50,957 nt of DNA from Acidobacteriaceae bacterium (GCA_903970395.1 CAJCIM010000096.1:1-50957); one strand, 5' to 3'; positions 27,341 through 35,703 are shown, counted from the first letter of the stretch. Program-made: numbers and translations. The notes: generated from the sequence alone by a model not told the origin.

Positions 27341-27393
27341 TGGAGCTGTTTCGCAGCGAGGAGATTAGCGGTTCGATCCCTCTCTGCTCCACC
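27341..27393 (+). pseudogene. Degenerate tRNA-Ala copy (candidate attR)
   Basis: Positions 27349-27393 match the 3' 45 bases of tRNA-Ala (16951-16995) at 40 of 45 positions, including the T-loop GGTTCGATCC and CTCCACCA end. The preceding GGAGCTGT (27341-27348) resembles the tRNA 5' end, but the D arm and half of the anticodon stem are missing. It cannot fold into a functional tRNA. It most likely marks the right end of the integrated island. Confidence 0.75.
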
Positions 27394-27446
27394 AAGTCCT
27401 TCCTTTCGCCTCAAGCGCTCCCCGCGCATCTTTGTTGAGGTTGTTC

Positions 27447-28271
27447 TTGCGCATTGATGCTCATCATCATCTCTGGCTGTACACCTCGGCGGACTACGGC
27501 TGGATCGACGACTCCATGCAGGTCCTGCGTCGTGACTTCCTGCCTGTGGACCTCAACGAGGTCTGCGCTGCGGTACAAGTCGAAGCTACCGTCGCCGTCC
27601 AGGCACGGCAAACGCTTGAAGAGACCCACTGGCTGCTCAAGCTAGCCGAGCAAAATCCCCCCATCCGCGGCGTCGTCGGCTGGGCTGACATCGCCGCCGA
27701 TACCTTCTCCTCCGCACTCGAAGCGCTTCGTGCGGATAAGCACCTCAAAGGCCTTCGCCACGTTGTACAGGGCGAGCCAGACGGCTTCCTCGACGCACTA
27801 GCGTTCAATCGTGGCATTGAAACGCTCACAGCCACCGGTCTTGTCTACGACATCCTCATCTTCGCGCGCCAGCTTGAAGAGGCCACGCGCTTCGTCGACC
27901 GCCATCCCGCGCAGTCCTTCGTCCTGGACCACATCGCCAAGCCCGCTATCGCTGCTGGTGAAATCGACAACTGGACAAAGAACATCCGAGAACTCGCCCG
28001 CCGCCCTAACGTCGCCTGCAAGCTCTCCGGAATGGTCACGGAGGCCGACTGGCACTCCTGGTCACCCACGTCGCTTCAGCCCTACTTCGACATCGTGCTC
28101 GAAGCCTTTGGCCCCTCACGCCTGATGGCAGGCAGCGACTGGCCGGTTCTCAACGTGGCCTCAAGTTACATACAGTGGTGGCAGACGCTTGATACATGGC
28201 TCGCGCCGCTCTCCATCGACGAGCGCGCACAGATCGAAGGCCTAACCGCCTCGCGTATCTACAGCCTGTAA
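27447..28271 (+). CDS. Amidohydrolase of the sugar-lactonase type (COG3618)
   Basis: A 274-residue TIM-barrel amidohydrolase (amidohydro_2). It opens with RIDAHHHLW, the metal-binding histidines, and ends with RLMAGSDWPVLN, the conserved Asp. Family members hydrolyse L-fucono- or L-rhamnono-lactones and related compounds. The start is TTG 27447: it puts the conserved IDAHHH right at the N-terminus and has GAGG upstream. It lies just outside the island end and upstream of the rhaM cluster, so a role with 6-deoxy sugars is likely. Whether the substrate is a rhamnonolactone is inference; the other oxidative-pathway genes are not present here. Confidence 0.83.
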   Translation: MRIDAHHHLWLYTSADYGWIDDSMQVLRRDFLPVDLNEVCAAVQVEATVAVQARQTLEETHWLLKLAEQNPPIRGVVGWADIAADTFSSALEALRADKHLKGLRHVVQGEPDGFLDALAFNRGIETLTATGLVYDILIFARQLEEATRFVDRHPAQSFVLDHIAKPAIAAGEIDNWTKNIRELARRPNVACKLSGMVTEADWHSWSPTSLQPYFDIVLEAFGPSRLMAGSDWPVLNVASSYIQWWQTLDTWLAPLSIDERAQIEGLTASRIYSL

Positions 28272-28282
28272 CCGTAGAAAGC

Positions 28283-29233
28283 TCAATGCACAGGCGCGTA
28301 GTACCCGTTACGCATCGTTACGTTCGCCAATCTGTCGGGCCCCAGCAACACAATCGGATGGAACACCCCATCGTGCTTCAGCGCCGCTGGTCTGTAGATC
28401 AACCGATACTGATTGCGCAGATCCGCATCGATCGTCTTGAGGTCGGCGTCCACTCGCTCCAGTGGGTCGTCATCAGGAAACACGCGCCCTCCCGTCTCTT
28501 GTGTCAGCCGCGCAAGCGTCGCTGGCCCAATTGAACCTCCTGCATCCTGACCTCCAGCGCGGAACGCATAGATCGCCGTGCTGTTCCGCTGACACATATC
28601 GACGGCGGCCTGCAGTGTCGTAAAGCTCGCATTGTCCTCACCGTCGGTGAACAACAGCAGAAAGTTTCCGCTCGCCGCATGGTCGATCCCGCCGAACTGC
28701 CCATGGCATGCCTCAAAGATCGCGTCGAACAGCCCCGTGCCATCTGTGCCGACTCTGGGAGCTATCTCACGCGCTGCCAGCGCAAGCGCCTCGCCATCAT
28801 GCGTCCATGGCTGCATCAGCGTCACGGAGTGCCCGAAGTTCATCACAAACGCAGCATCCGTCGTCTGTCGCATCGCCTTCCGTGCATAGTCCATCGCGAT
28901 CAGCCGGTCTTGCACGCGGTGGCTCTGCATCGACGCACTCGTGTCCAGCAGCAGTCCCGCGCGGACCGGCAAGTCCTGTTGAGACTGAAGTCCAACAATG
29001 GTGCCGGTAGTCTCGCCATCTTCCAGCAGTCGTAACTCATCCAACTGCAAGTCGTTCACCGGCCGTCCATTGGCATCCGATGCATGGAAGGTAAGAACGA
29101 CCTCGTCCACCTTTACGCGGAGGCTATATTCTGGCGCGTTCTGCGCAGTGGACGGCGTGGTCTGCGTTACTCCAGCGGAGCCGCGTGCCAGCAGAGCTGC
29201 GGCGAAGAGACCATAGCCGATTCGTTTCGTCAT
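28283..29233 (-). CDS. Exported VWFA-domain protein, acidobacterial family
   Basis: A 316-residue protein with an N-terminal signal peptide (RIGYGLFAAALLARGSAG). A short beta region (YSLRVKVDEVVLTFHASD) is followed by a von Willebrand A domain carrying the metal-ion site DTSAS and, further on, LLLFTDGEDN. This matches the VWFA family that is expanded in Acidobacteria. The role is unknown; such proteins are exported and may bind partners. ATG 29233 is chosen because it begins the signal peptide. It is convergent with the amidohydrolase (11 bp gap) and divergent from rhaM. Confidence 0.88.
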   Translation of the reverse strand: MTKRIGYGLFAAALLARGSAGVTQTTPSTAQNAPEYSLRVKVDEVVLTFHASDANGRPVNDLQLDELRLLEDGETTGTIVGLQSQQDLPVRAGLLLDTSASMQSHRVQDRLIAMDYARKAMRQTTDAAFVMNFGHSVTLMQPWTHDGEALALAAREIAPRVGTDGTGLFDAIFEACHGQFGGIDHAASGNFLLLFTDGEDNASFTTLQAAVDMCQRNSTAIYAFRAGGQDAGGSIGPATLARLTQETGGRVFPDDDPLERVDADLKTIDADLRNQYRLIYRPAALKHDGVFHPIVLLGPDRLANVTMRNGYYAPVH

Positions 29234-29364
29234 CGATCGTCTCACGGTACTTACGTTGTCCGTTAGACGCACCGGATGCGTGGCCGTTAGTGTGCGATGA
29301 AGACGTCTCCCGCCAAACGACAGACCCGGCAAGCGGTTCTTACGAGAAGCAAATTTCCAGCGCC

Positions 29365-29380
29365 AATCCCTATCGCGCAA
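29365..29380. promoter_or_regulatory. Motif shared with other rha upstream regions
   Basis: AATCCCTATCGCGCAA lies 67 bp before the rhaM start. It shares CCTATCGCG with the rhaT/rhaI region (4148-4156) and ATCCCTAT with the rhaEW upstream region (31216-31223). This might be a regulator site. The shared stretches are short enough to occur by chance. Confidence 0.25.
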
Positions 29381-29446
29381 TTTTTCAATATGCAATTTAT
29401 TTCGAATCAGGTATTGTAGTCTGTCGTAACGGAAAGCAGGTGCAGT

Positions 29447-29836
29447 TTGCAGCGCTACGCACAGATCATTCGCCTCAGGCCAGAAGACGAAGCGGAATAT
29501 GTCCGTCATCATGCCGAGGTCTGGCCCGGTGTGCTCCAGACCATCGCCGACTGCAACATCCGCAACTACTCCATCTTCCTGCGCGGTAACCTGCTCTTCG
29601 CCTACTTCGAGTACCACGGCACCGACTACGCCGCCGACATGCGCCGCATGGCCGCCGATCCCGAGACCCAGCGCTGGTGGAAGATCATGGACCCCATGCA
29701 ACTGCCCGTCGAAGACGCAGCACCCGGCTCCCACTGGACCGAACTTAGGGAGGTCTTCCACTTCGACGGTCCTCCTGTCGACGGCCGGTCCGCTCGCAAG
29801 CCGGACTCCGCTGTACCCGCAACCCCTCCAGGATGA
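29447..29836 (+). CDS. rhaM: L-rhamnose mutarotase
   Basis: A 129-residue protein of the RhaM family, which interconverts alpha- and beta-L-rhamnose so that the isomerase is supplied. Conserved elements are RHHAEVWPGVL, NYSIFLRGNLLFAYFEY and RWWKIMDPMQ. The TTG start at 29447 has AGGTG upstream. The C-terminal 25 residues exceed the usual length of about 104. It precedes the regulator by 113 bp and is divergent from the VWFA gene. Confidence 0.92.
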   Translation: MQRYAQIIRLRPEDEAEYVRHHAEVWPGVLQTIADCNIRNYSIFLRGNLLFAYFEYHGTDYAADMRRMAADPETQRWWKIMDPMQLPVEDAAPGSHWTELREVFHFDGPPVDGRSARKPDSAVPATPPG

Positions 29837-29949
29837 TATGCTTCCCGCAGGAAGAATCCATTAGGGAAACCCAGTCTCGTCCGCTACATCGCCGCGACCA
29901 CCGTGGCCTGCGACCGCCGAAGACGAACGTTTTCTCGCACGAGGGAACC

Positions 29950-31164
29950 ATGCCCGCAAAAGTAAAGGCACGACGCCTATATCTGATCCCGGTCCTCACC
30001 AAGGCGCTCGACATCCTCGAACTGCTGCAGACCGAAAACCAGCCGATGGTGCTGGAGACGATCCACAAGCGTACCAAGATCTCCAAGACCACCGTCTACC
30101 GCATCCTCAAGACGCTGGTCCACCGTGGCTACGTCGGCCAGGGCTCTGACCGCCAGTACCGGCACATCGCGCGCCCGCGCAAGCTGCGCTTCGGCTTCGG
30201 CGGCCAGAGCGCCGAGATGCCGTTCTCCGAAGCGATGAGCGCCAGCCTCCGCCAGGCCGCCACAGCCGTCGGCGTCGATCTCGTCGTCCTCGACAACCAC
30301 TACGACCCGCAGGTCGCCATTGAAAACGCCGAGACTTTCATTCGCGAGCGCGTCGACATCATCATCGAGTTCCAGGTCGACGAGCACGTCGCTCCCATCA
30401 TCGCCGACCGCATCGCCGAGGCCGGCATACCGCTCATCGCCGTCGACATCCCACATCCCCGCGCCACTTTCATCGGCGTCGACAACTACCGCGCGGGCCT
30501 CGAAGCTGGCGGTCTCCTCGCCGACTACGCCCTCAGCTACTGGGAGGGCAAGATGGACTGGATGATAGGCCTCGACATCGAAGAGGCGGGCCAACTCGTA
30601 CAGAGCCGCATCACCGGTGCCTTCCAAGGAGTCAAGGCGCGCCTGCCCAACCTTCCCGTCGAGTCCTTCGTCCGCATCGATGGCCGGGGCATGCGCGACA
30701 AGAGCTACAAGGTCATCCTCGACTTCCTCAATCGTCATCCCAAGGACAAACACATCCTCATCGCCGCCGCCAACGACACCAGCGCGATGGGCGCGATCGC
30801 CGCCGTGCGTGAACTCGGCCGCGAAAAGCACGTCGCCGTCGTCGGCCAGGACTGCGTCGAAGAGATGCTCCGCGAGATGCAGCGCCCCAACAGCCCGGCC
30901 ATCGGCTCCATCTCGCATGAGGTCCAGCTCTACGGCGCTCGCCTCATCGACCTCGGCCTCTCGCTGCTGCGCGGCGAAACTGTCCCGCCCTACAACTACG
31001 TCGAGCACCGCGCCGTCACGCCGGACCTCGCTGGCCGTGCTCTCGACGTCATGTTGCAGGCACCGGCTCAACTCACCGCGGCTGCTGCTCCGCCCCGCGC
31101 GTCACAGCCCGCTAAGAAGCGCGCGACCACTAAAAAGTCCTCTCAAAAGGCCGCAGCGCGCTAG
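29950..31164 (+). CDS. Rhamnose-locus regulator, IclR HTH plus LacI-type sensor
   Basis: A 404-residue regulator of unusual build. Residues 1-90 form an IclR-type winged helix (LTKALDILELLQTENQPMVL then ISKTTVYRILKTLVHRGYVG). Residues about 95-370 are a periplasmic-binding-protein/LacI-type sugar-sensing domain (IPLIAVDIPHPRATFIGVDN, IAAANDTSAMGAIAAV, VAVVGQDC). A Lys/Ala-rich tail ends it. IclR proteins normally carry a GAF-like effector domain and LacI proteins a different HTH. Its place between rhaM and rhaEW suggests it senses rhamnose or rhamnulose and controls the split rha regulon. ATG 29950 has GAGGG upstream. The terminator hairpin overlaps its last codons. Confidence 0.88.
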   Translation: MPAKVKARRLYLIPVLTKALDILELLQTENQPMVLETIHKRTKISKTTVYRILKTLVHRGYVGQGSDRQYRHIARPRKLRFGFGGQSAEMPFSEAMSASLRQAATAVGVDLVVLDNHYDPQVAIENAETFIRERVDIIIEFQVDEHVAPIIADRIAEAGIPLIAVDIPHPRATFIGVDNYRAGLEAGGLLADYALSYWEGKMDWMIGLDIEEAGQLVQSRITGAFQGVKARLPNLPVESFVRIDGRGMRDKSYKVILDFLNRHPKDKHILIAAANDTSAMGAIAAVRELGREKHVAVVGQDCVEEMLREMQRPNSPAIGSISHEVQLYGARLIDLGLSLLRGETVPPYNYVEHRAVTPDLAGRALDVMLQAPAQLTAAAAPPRASQPAKKRATTKKSSQKAAAR

Positions 31165-31179
31165 CTGCGGCCTTCTTTT
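31147..31179 (+). terminator. Rho-independent terminator after the regulator
   Basis: AAGGCCGCAG (31147-31156) pairs with CTGCGGCCTT (31165-31174), a perfect 10-bp stem with an 8-base loop, followed by CTTTT. The stop codon of the regulator (31162-31164) lies in the loop, so the hairpin includes coding sequence. It separates the regulator from the rhaEW transcript. Confidence 0.85.
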
Positions 31180-31214
31180 GCCTCTCTCTTGTGTGTATCC
31201 CGGCCCGCGGACTA

Positions 31215-31241
31215 TATCCCTATAGGAATAGTTGTTCTATT
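31215..31241. promoter_or_regulatory. Palindromic region upstream of rhaEW
   Basis: TATCCCTATAGGAATA (31215-31230) is a 16-bp near-perfect palindrome with one mismatched pair. Next to it AATAG and CTATT (31227-31241) form a second inverted repeat. The region lies 80-106 bp before rhaEW, where an operator or promoter is expected. Part of it matches the rhaM upstream motif. Candidate only. Confidence 0.35.
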
Positions 31242-31320
31242 GGTAGAATGTTTCTGATCGACATCCCCGCCGCCGACTCTCCGTCGCTGGCGACGCACAG
31301 GAAACCACTCAGGCATACAT

Positions 31321-33525
31321 ATGACCACCGCTAGCAAGCTCCACTTCCTCGAAGACCGCTGGGATGAGGCCGTCGCCTCGAAGCTCGACGCCCCTGAACT
31401 CCTCCGTTACCGCTCCAATCTGCTTGGCTCGGATCTTCGCCTGACCAACTTCGGCGGCGGCAACACCAGCTCCAAGATCGACGAAGTCGACCCGCTCGAC
31501 GGACAGACGAAGAAGGTTCTCTGGGTCAAGGGTTCCGGAGGAGACCTCGGCAGCATCAAGCGCTCCGGCTTCGCCACGCTTTACCTCGACAAGGTGCTCG
31601 CGCTCGCCGGCAGCTACAAGGGCGTTGCTCGTGAAGACGAGATCGTCTCCATGTACCCGCTCTGTACCTTCGGCAACAACCCGGTTGCAGCGTCCATCGA
31701 CACGCCGCTGCATGGCTTCCTGCCGTTCCCACACGTCGACCACCTGCATCCCGACTGGGGCATCGCTCTTGCGGCCTCGGCCAACGGCCTGCAGAAGATG
31801 GAAGAGTTCAACAAGCAGTTCGGCCACAAGATCGTCTGGGTTCCGTGGCAGCGCCCAGGCTTCGAGCTCGCGCTGATGCTGCGCGATGCAGTCGCCGCGG
31901 TCCCCGGCTGCGACGGTGTCGTCCTCGGCGGCCACGGCCTCTTCACCTGGGGCAACACCCAGCGCGAAAGCTACCTCAATACCATCACCATCATCGACCA
32001 GATCGGCCAGTTCATCGCGCAGCACGCGGTGAAGAAGTCCACAAGCTTCGGCGGTGCAAAGCACTCCTCGCACGACGACCGTCAGGCCCTCGCCACGAAG
32101 ATCATGCCCGTCGTCCGTGGGCGCGTCTCCGCAAAGCAGCGCGTCATCGGCAGCTTCACGGACGCACCCGATGTGCTCGCCTTCGTGAACTCGCACTCGG
32201 CAGAAAAGCTAGCCCACCTCGGCACCAGCTGCCCCGACCACTTTATCCGCACCAAGATCCGCCCGCTCTTCGTCGACTGGGACCCGAAGACCGATCCCGC
32301 AGGCATCGAGCCTCTCATCGATCAAGCCCTCGAAACCTACCGCGCCGAGTACGCCGACTACTACAAGGCGCACGCTCTGCCCGACTCCCCCGCAATGCGC
32401 GACGCCAGCCCGACCGTCGTCCTCATTCCGGGTATCGGTATGTTCAGCTTCGGCAAGAACAAGACTGAGTCGCGTATCACAGGCGAGTTCTACACCAACG
32501 CCATTCATGTGATGGAAGGCGCAGGCCACATGGATGAGGACAAATGTCCGCCGGTTTTGCCACAGGCCGGTCCAGCAGCGAAGACGGAAGCCTTCACCAC
32601 GCACCAGAACTACGTTGCGCTTCCGCCCTCTGAAGCCTTCCGCATCGAGTACTGGGCTCTGGAAGAGGCCAAGATTCGCCGCCAGCCGCCTGAGAAGGAG
32701 CTCTCACGCCGCATCGCTCTTATCGTCGGCGGAGCCAGCGGCATCGGTCGCGAGACCGCTCTGCTTGCAGCCGAGCGTGGCGCGCACATCGTCGTCGCGG
32801 ACCTCTCGCTCGAAGCCGCGCAGAAGGTCGCTGACGAGTGCAAGGCCATCGGCGGCAAGGAGTGCGCCATCGCCACTGTCATTGACATCCGCAAGCGTGA
32901 CGCGATCAAGGCCGCACTCAACGCCACGATCGCAGCCTTCGGCGGTGTCGATCTGCTCATCAACACGGCAGCCATCTTCCCGTCGTCGCCCGACGGCATC
33001 ATCACCGACGCGCAGTGGGGCATCACGCTGGAGATCAACGTCACTGCAAACTACCTGCTCACGGATGAGGCCTCGGCTGTCTTCACGGCGCAGGGAATCC
33101 CTGGCAGCGTTGTACTAACCAGCTCCGCGAACGCGGTGGTCGCCAAGCGCGGCAGCGAGGCTTACGACGTCTCCAAGGCCGCTCTCTCGCACCTCGTACG
33201 CGAGCTAGCTGTTACCTACTCACCGTTGCTGCGCGTCAACGGCATCAGCCCTGCAACGGTCGTCAAGGGTTCCACCATGTTCCCACGCGACCGTGTGAAG
33301 GCATCTCTGACGAAGTACAACATCGCCTTCGACGAGTCCGCCACGGATGACGAACTCCGCAACCTGCTTGCGAAGTTCTACGCCAAACGCACGCTCACGC
33401 ACGTTCCCATCGATCCGAAGGACTGCGCCGAAGCGATCCTCTTCGTAGGCGGCCCCAAGGCTCCCGTCACAACCGGCCATCTCATCCCGGTAGACGGCGG
33501 CCTCGTCGAAGCCTACCTGCGCTAA
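31321..33525 (+). CDS. rhaEW: Rhamnulose-1-phosphate aldolase / lactaldehyde dehydrogenase fusion
   Basis: A 734-residue bifunctional enzyme. The N-terminal part (about 1-430) is a class II aldolase with NFGGGNTSSK, HVDHLHPDW and VVLGGHGLFTWG, which cleaves L-rhamnulose-1-phosphate. The C-terminal part (from about 462) is a short-chain dehydrogenase with the cofactor motif VGGASGIGRETA and active site EAYDVSKAAL. In this family (RhaEW) the products are dihydroxyacetone phosphate and L-lactate. That fits the lutABC genes beside rhaT at the left end. The ATG at 31321 follows an independent promoter region after a strong terminator. rhaB follows 95 bp downstream. Confidence 0.93.
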   Translation: MTTASKLHFLEDRWDEAVASKLDAPELLRYRSNLLGSDLRLTNFGGGNTSSKIDEVDPLDGQTKKVLWVKGSGGDLGSIKRSGFATLYLDKVLALAGSYKGVAREDEIVSMYPLCTFGNNPVAASIDTPLHGFLPFPHVDHLHPDWGIALAASANGLQKMEEFNKQFGHKIVWVPWQRPGFELALMLRDAVAAVPGCDGVVLGGHGLFTWGNTQRESYLNTITIIDQIGQFIAQHAVKKSTSFGGAKHSSHDDRQALATKIMPVVRGRVSAKQRVIGSFTDAPDVLAFVNSHSAEKLAHLGTSCPDHFIRTKIRPLFVDWDPKTDPAGIEPLIDQALETYRAEYADYYKAHALPDSPAMRDASPTVVLIPGIGMFSFGKNKTESRITGEFYTNAIHVMEGAGHMDEDKCPPVLPQAGPAAKTEAFTTHQNYVALPPSEAFRIEYWALEEAKIRRQPPEKELSRRIALIVGGASGIGRETALLAAERGAHIVVADLSLEAAQKVADECKAIGGKECAIATVIDIRKRDAIKAALNATIAAFGGVDLLINTAAIFPSSPDGIITDAQWGITLEINVTANYLLTDEASAVFTAQGIPGSVVLTSSANAVVAKRGSEAYDVSKAALSHLVRELAVTYSPLLRVNGISPATVVKGSTMFPRDRVKASLTKYNIAFDESATDDELRNLLAKFYAKRTLTHVPIDPKDCAEAILFVGGPKAPVTTGHLIPVDGGLVEAYLR

Positions 33526-33551
33526 ACGTCAACACCAAAACGGAGGGAGAA

Positions 33552-33602
33552 GGGGCCTTCAGGCCCCTGTTCCTTTCGCAGATCAAAAGGGGCTTCAGCC
33601 CC
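33552..33602. repeat. Two related hairpins between rhaEW and rhaB
   Basis: GGGGCC-TTCA-GGCCCC at 33552-33567 and GGGGCT-TC-AGCCCC at 33589-33602 are two tight, similar hairpins in the 95-bp gap. They have no T-runs, so they are probably REP-like elements that stabilise the rhaEW message or lower rhaB expression rather than terminators. The second overlaps the region just upstream of the rhaB ribosome site GGAGGG. Confidence 0.6.
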
Positions 33603-33620
33603 GGAGGGACGGCGATCGTC

Positions 33621-35054
33621 ATGCAACCAGAGCAGCCCACCCCCACCGACCTCCGCGCCCTTGTCGCCATCGACCTCGGCGCGGAAAGCTGCCGCGTCTC
33701 TCTCCTCCGCTGGCGCGACAACATGCCACACATCGAACTCGTCCACCGCTTCGCTAATGGCGCTGCGGAGACCGCCGATGGCCTGCACTGGAACCTCGAT
33801 GGCATCCTCGCCGGTCTCGACCATGGCTTGCGCAAGTGCGCTGATATTGCCACGGAAGGTATCCGCTCCATCGCCGTTGACGGCTGGGGCGTCGACTATG
33901 TCCGCCTCGGCGCAGACGGCAAGCCAGTCGCGAAACCCTTCTGCTACCGCGACGAGCGCACCGTCGTTGCCGAAGAGTCCCTCAACGCCCGCATCAGCGC
34001 CCAGCGCATGCGCGAGCTTACCGGCATCGGCATCCTGCGCATCAACACCGCCTACCAGCTCTTCGCAGACGATGCCAGCGTCCGCACGCTGCCGTGGCTC
34101 AACCTGCCCGAGTACATCCTCTACTCACTAGGCGGTCGTCCCGTCTCCGAACGAACTCTCGCCAGCCACACGCAGATCCTGAGCATGCCAACCGAGCAAT
34201 CGTCCGGAGAATGGTGCGAAGAGATCGTTCGTGAGCTCGAAATCCCTGCGTCTGCGATGCCTGAGCTCGTCAACCCCGGCACGGATATCGGTCAGCTCAC
34301 CGGCCCTCTGAGCGCACTGCCAGCCTTCGCAGACACCCGCCTCATCGTGCCCTGCTGCCACGACACCGCCTCGGCCATAGCAGCCATCCCTGACCCCGGT
34401 GACGATTGGGCCTACATCAGCTCCGGCACCTGGTCGCTCGTTGGCACGCTGCTCCCGCAGCCCAACAACTCACAGCGCGCGCGGGATGAAAACTTCACGA
34501 ACCTCATCGGGGCCGACAGCACTATCTGCTTCCACAAGAACGTCAACGGCATGTGGCTTTTGCGCCAGTGCATGGAGACCTGGGCCTCCGAGGGAGCGCA
34601 GCTCGATATCGCTGAACTCGTCGAGACTGCTAGCCACGCAGCGGTTCTGCCGTACACGCTCGACGTGGACGATCCTGACCTTCTCCTCAGTGGCCGTATG
34701 CCGCAACGCATCAACGCGCAGCTCCATCGCCGCAACCTGCCGGAGCTCAGCACCCATCCGGCCGATGCCCCCGCGATGGCGGCCTTCCTCTTCCACTCCC
34801 TTGCCGCGCGCTACGCGCAGGTGCTGGCAAGCGTCTCGGCCATCACCGGCAAGCCGCTGCGCCGCCTCCACATCATGGGCGGAGGCAGCCAGAACACCTT
34901 CCTTAACCGCCTCACTGCGGAGGCCACAGGCCTCGAAGTGCGCCGCGTCGGCACCGAATGCTCTACCGTGGGCAACTTCGCCGTCCAGCTGGCTACGCTG
35001 GAGCGCACTCCAGGCGTTCACCCGTCGACGGCCTGGGCAGCTCGACTTGCCTGA
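33621..35054 (+). CDS. rhaB: Rhamnulokinase
   Basis: A 477-residue FGGY-family carbohydrate kinase. The phosphate-binding start ALVAIDLGAESCRVSL, the substrate region VDGWGVDYVRL, CCHDTASAIAAIP, SSGTWSLVG and the C-terminal IMGGGSQNTFLN are the RhaB pattern. It phosphorylates L-rhamnulose at O-1 with ATP. The ATG at 33621 has GGAGGG upstream, with 15 bases between. It is downstream of rhaEW and probably co-transcribed with it. It looks intact. Confidence 0.94.
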   Translation: MQPEQPTPTDLRALVAIDLGAESCRVSLLRWRDNMPHIELVHRFANGAAETADGLHWNLDGILAGLDHGLRKCADIATEGIRSIAVDGWGVDYVRLGADGKPVAKPFCYRDERTVVAEESLNARISAQRMRELTGIGILRINTAYQLFADDASVRTLPWLNLPEYILYSLGGRPVSERTLASHTQILSMPTEQSSGEWCEEIVRELEIPASAMPELVNPGTDIGQLTGPLSALPAFADTRLIVPCCHDTASAIAAIPDPGDDWAYISSGTWSLVGTLLPQPNNSQRARDENFTNLIGADSTICFHKNVNGMWLLRQCMETWASEGAQLDIAELVETASHAAVLPYTLDVDDPDLLLSGRMPQRINAQLHRRNLPELSTHPADAPAMAAFLFHSLAARYAQVLASVSAITGKPLRRLHIMGGGSQNTFLNRLTAEATGLEVRRVGTECSTVGNFAVQLATLERTPGVHPSTAWAARLA

Positions 35055-35241
35055 CATTCCGACCGCAACTGTTATGGCTGTCGGTACCCACCCCCCCGGC
35101 CATTTTCTAGGCTGATCGTAGAATCAGTCACTTAGCGGGTGATCTGTAGGGTAAACAGCTGATTCAAAATTGGTTACGGGTATGATATTGGAAACAAAAG
35201 GTTTAGGCTGCGGCGTTTCTACCCTGACGAACTCTTTGGCG

Positions 35242-35703
35242 CTACAGCAGCTTCCCATCGGCAAGATCGCGGATCAGTGTCAGATCAGCAGCCAGAAAGT
35301 CATAGTCAGGAAGCTTTGAGACAGACGTCCAAAGCATCTGCTGGAAGATGTTGTTCATCATCTCGCCCGCATACTCGCGCACAGCGAAGAAGCCGATCTC
35401 GATTACACCGCCATTGCGATAGTTGTGCCGTATCGTCGTGATTCGAGGCCCAATCGTCGCAGTAATGCCCAGCTCTTCGGTCAGCTCGCGCACCAGCGCC
35501 TGCTCAGGCGTCTCTCCTGGCTCGATCTTGCCGCCCGGAAACTCCCACTTCAGGCCCATCGGTTGATCCGGTCTGCGCTGGCAGATGAAGACTTCTCGCT
35601 CAGCGCCTTCACCGCGCAGGATCAGCGCAGCCACGACGCGGCGTAGCGGCCGGATGGCAGCTGCTGGTCGTCGTCCTGTCAGTTTGCGTATAGGCTGCTT
35701 CAC
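35242..35703 (-). CDS. NUDIX hydrolase, MutT type
   Basis: A 153-residue NUDIX hydrolase. The NUDIX box is complete (residues about 57-79): GGKIEPGETPEQALVREL followed by TEELGI. The preceding GLKWEFPGG and ICQRRPDQ are typical of MutT-like enzymes that hydrolyse 8-oxo-dGTP, although other nucleotide substrates are possible. It is cytoplasmic. It is convergent with rhaB across a 187-bp gap (35055-35241) in which I see no gene. Confidence 0.88.
   Translation of the reverse strand: MKQPIRKLTGRRPAAAIRPLRRVVAALILRGEGAEREVFICQRRPDQPMGLKWEFPGGKIEPGETPEQALVRELTEELGITATIGPRITTIRHNYRNGGVIEIGFFAVREYAGEMMNNIFQQMLWTSVSKLPDYDFLAADLTLIRDLADGKLL

Larger units (their letters stand above)
16951..27393. mobile_element. 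Decayed tRNA-Ala genomic island, about 10.4 kb
   Basis: The element lies between the 3' half of tRNA-Ala (16951-16995) and a 45-base copy of it at 27349-27393 (40 of 45 positions identical), in direct orientation. A tyrosine integrase remnant sits next to the tRNA, as expected. Inside are an interrupted GH2 pseudogene, long gene-poor stretches, a patatin and three redox genes. The plus-strand base skew inside does not follow the flanks. Because the repeats differ at five positions and the integrase is truncated, the element is probably old and no longer mobile. Boundaries are inferred from the repeats. Confidence 0.65.

Noticed and set aside
29977-31071. Long minus-strand frame (364 codons) across the rhamnose regulator
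   Set aside because: Antisense of a clear regulator, repetitive acidic composition, no ribosome site or family.
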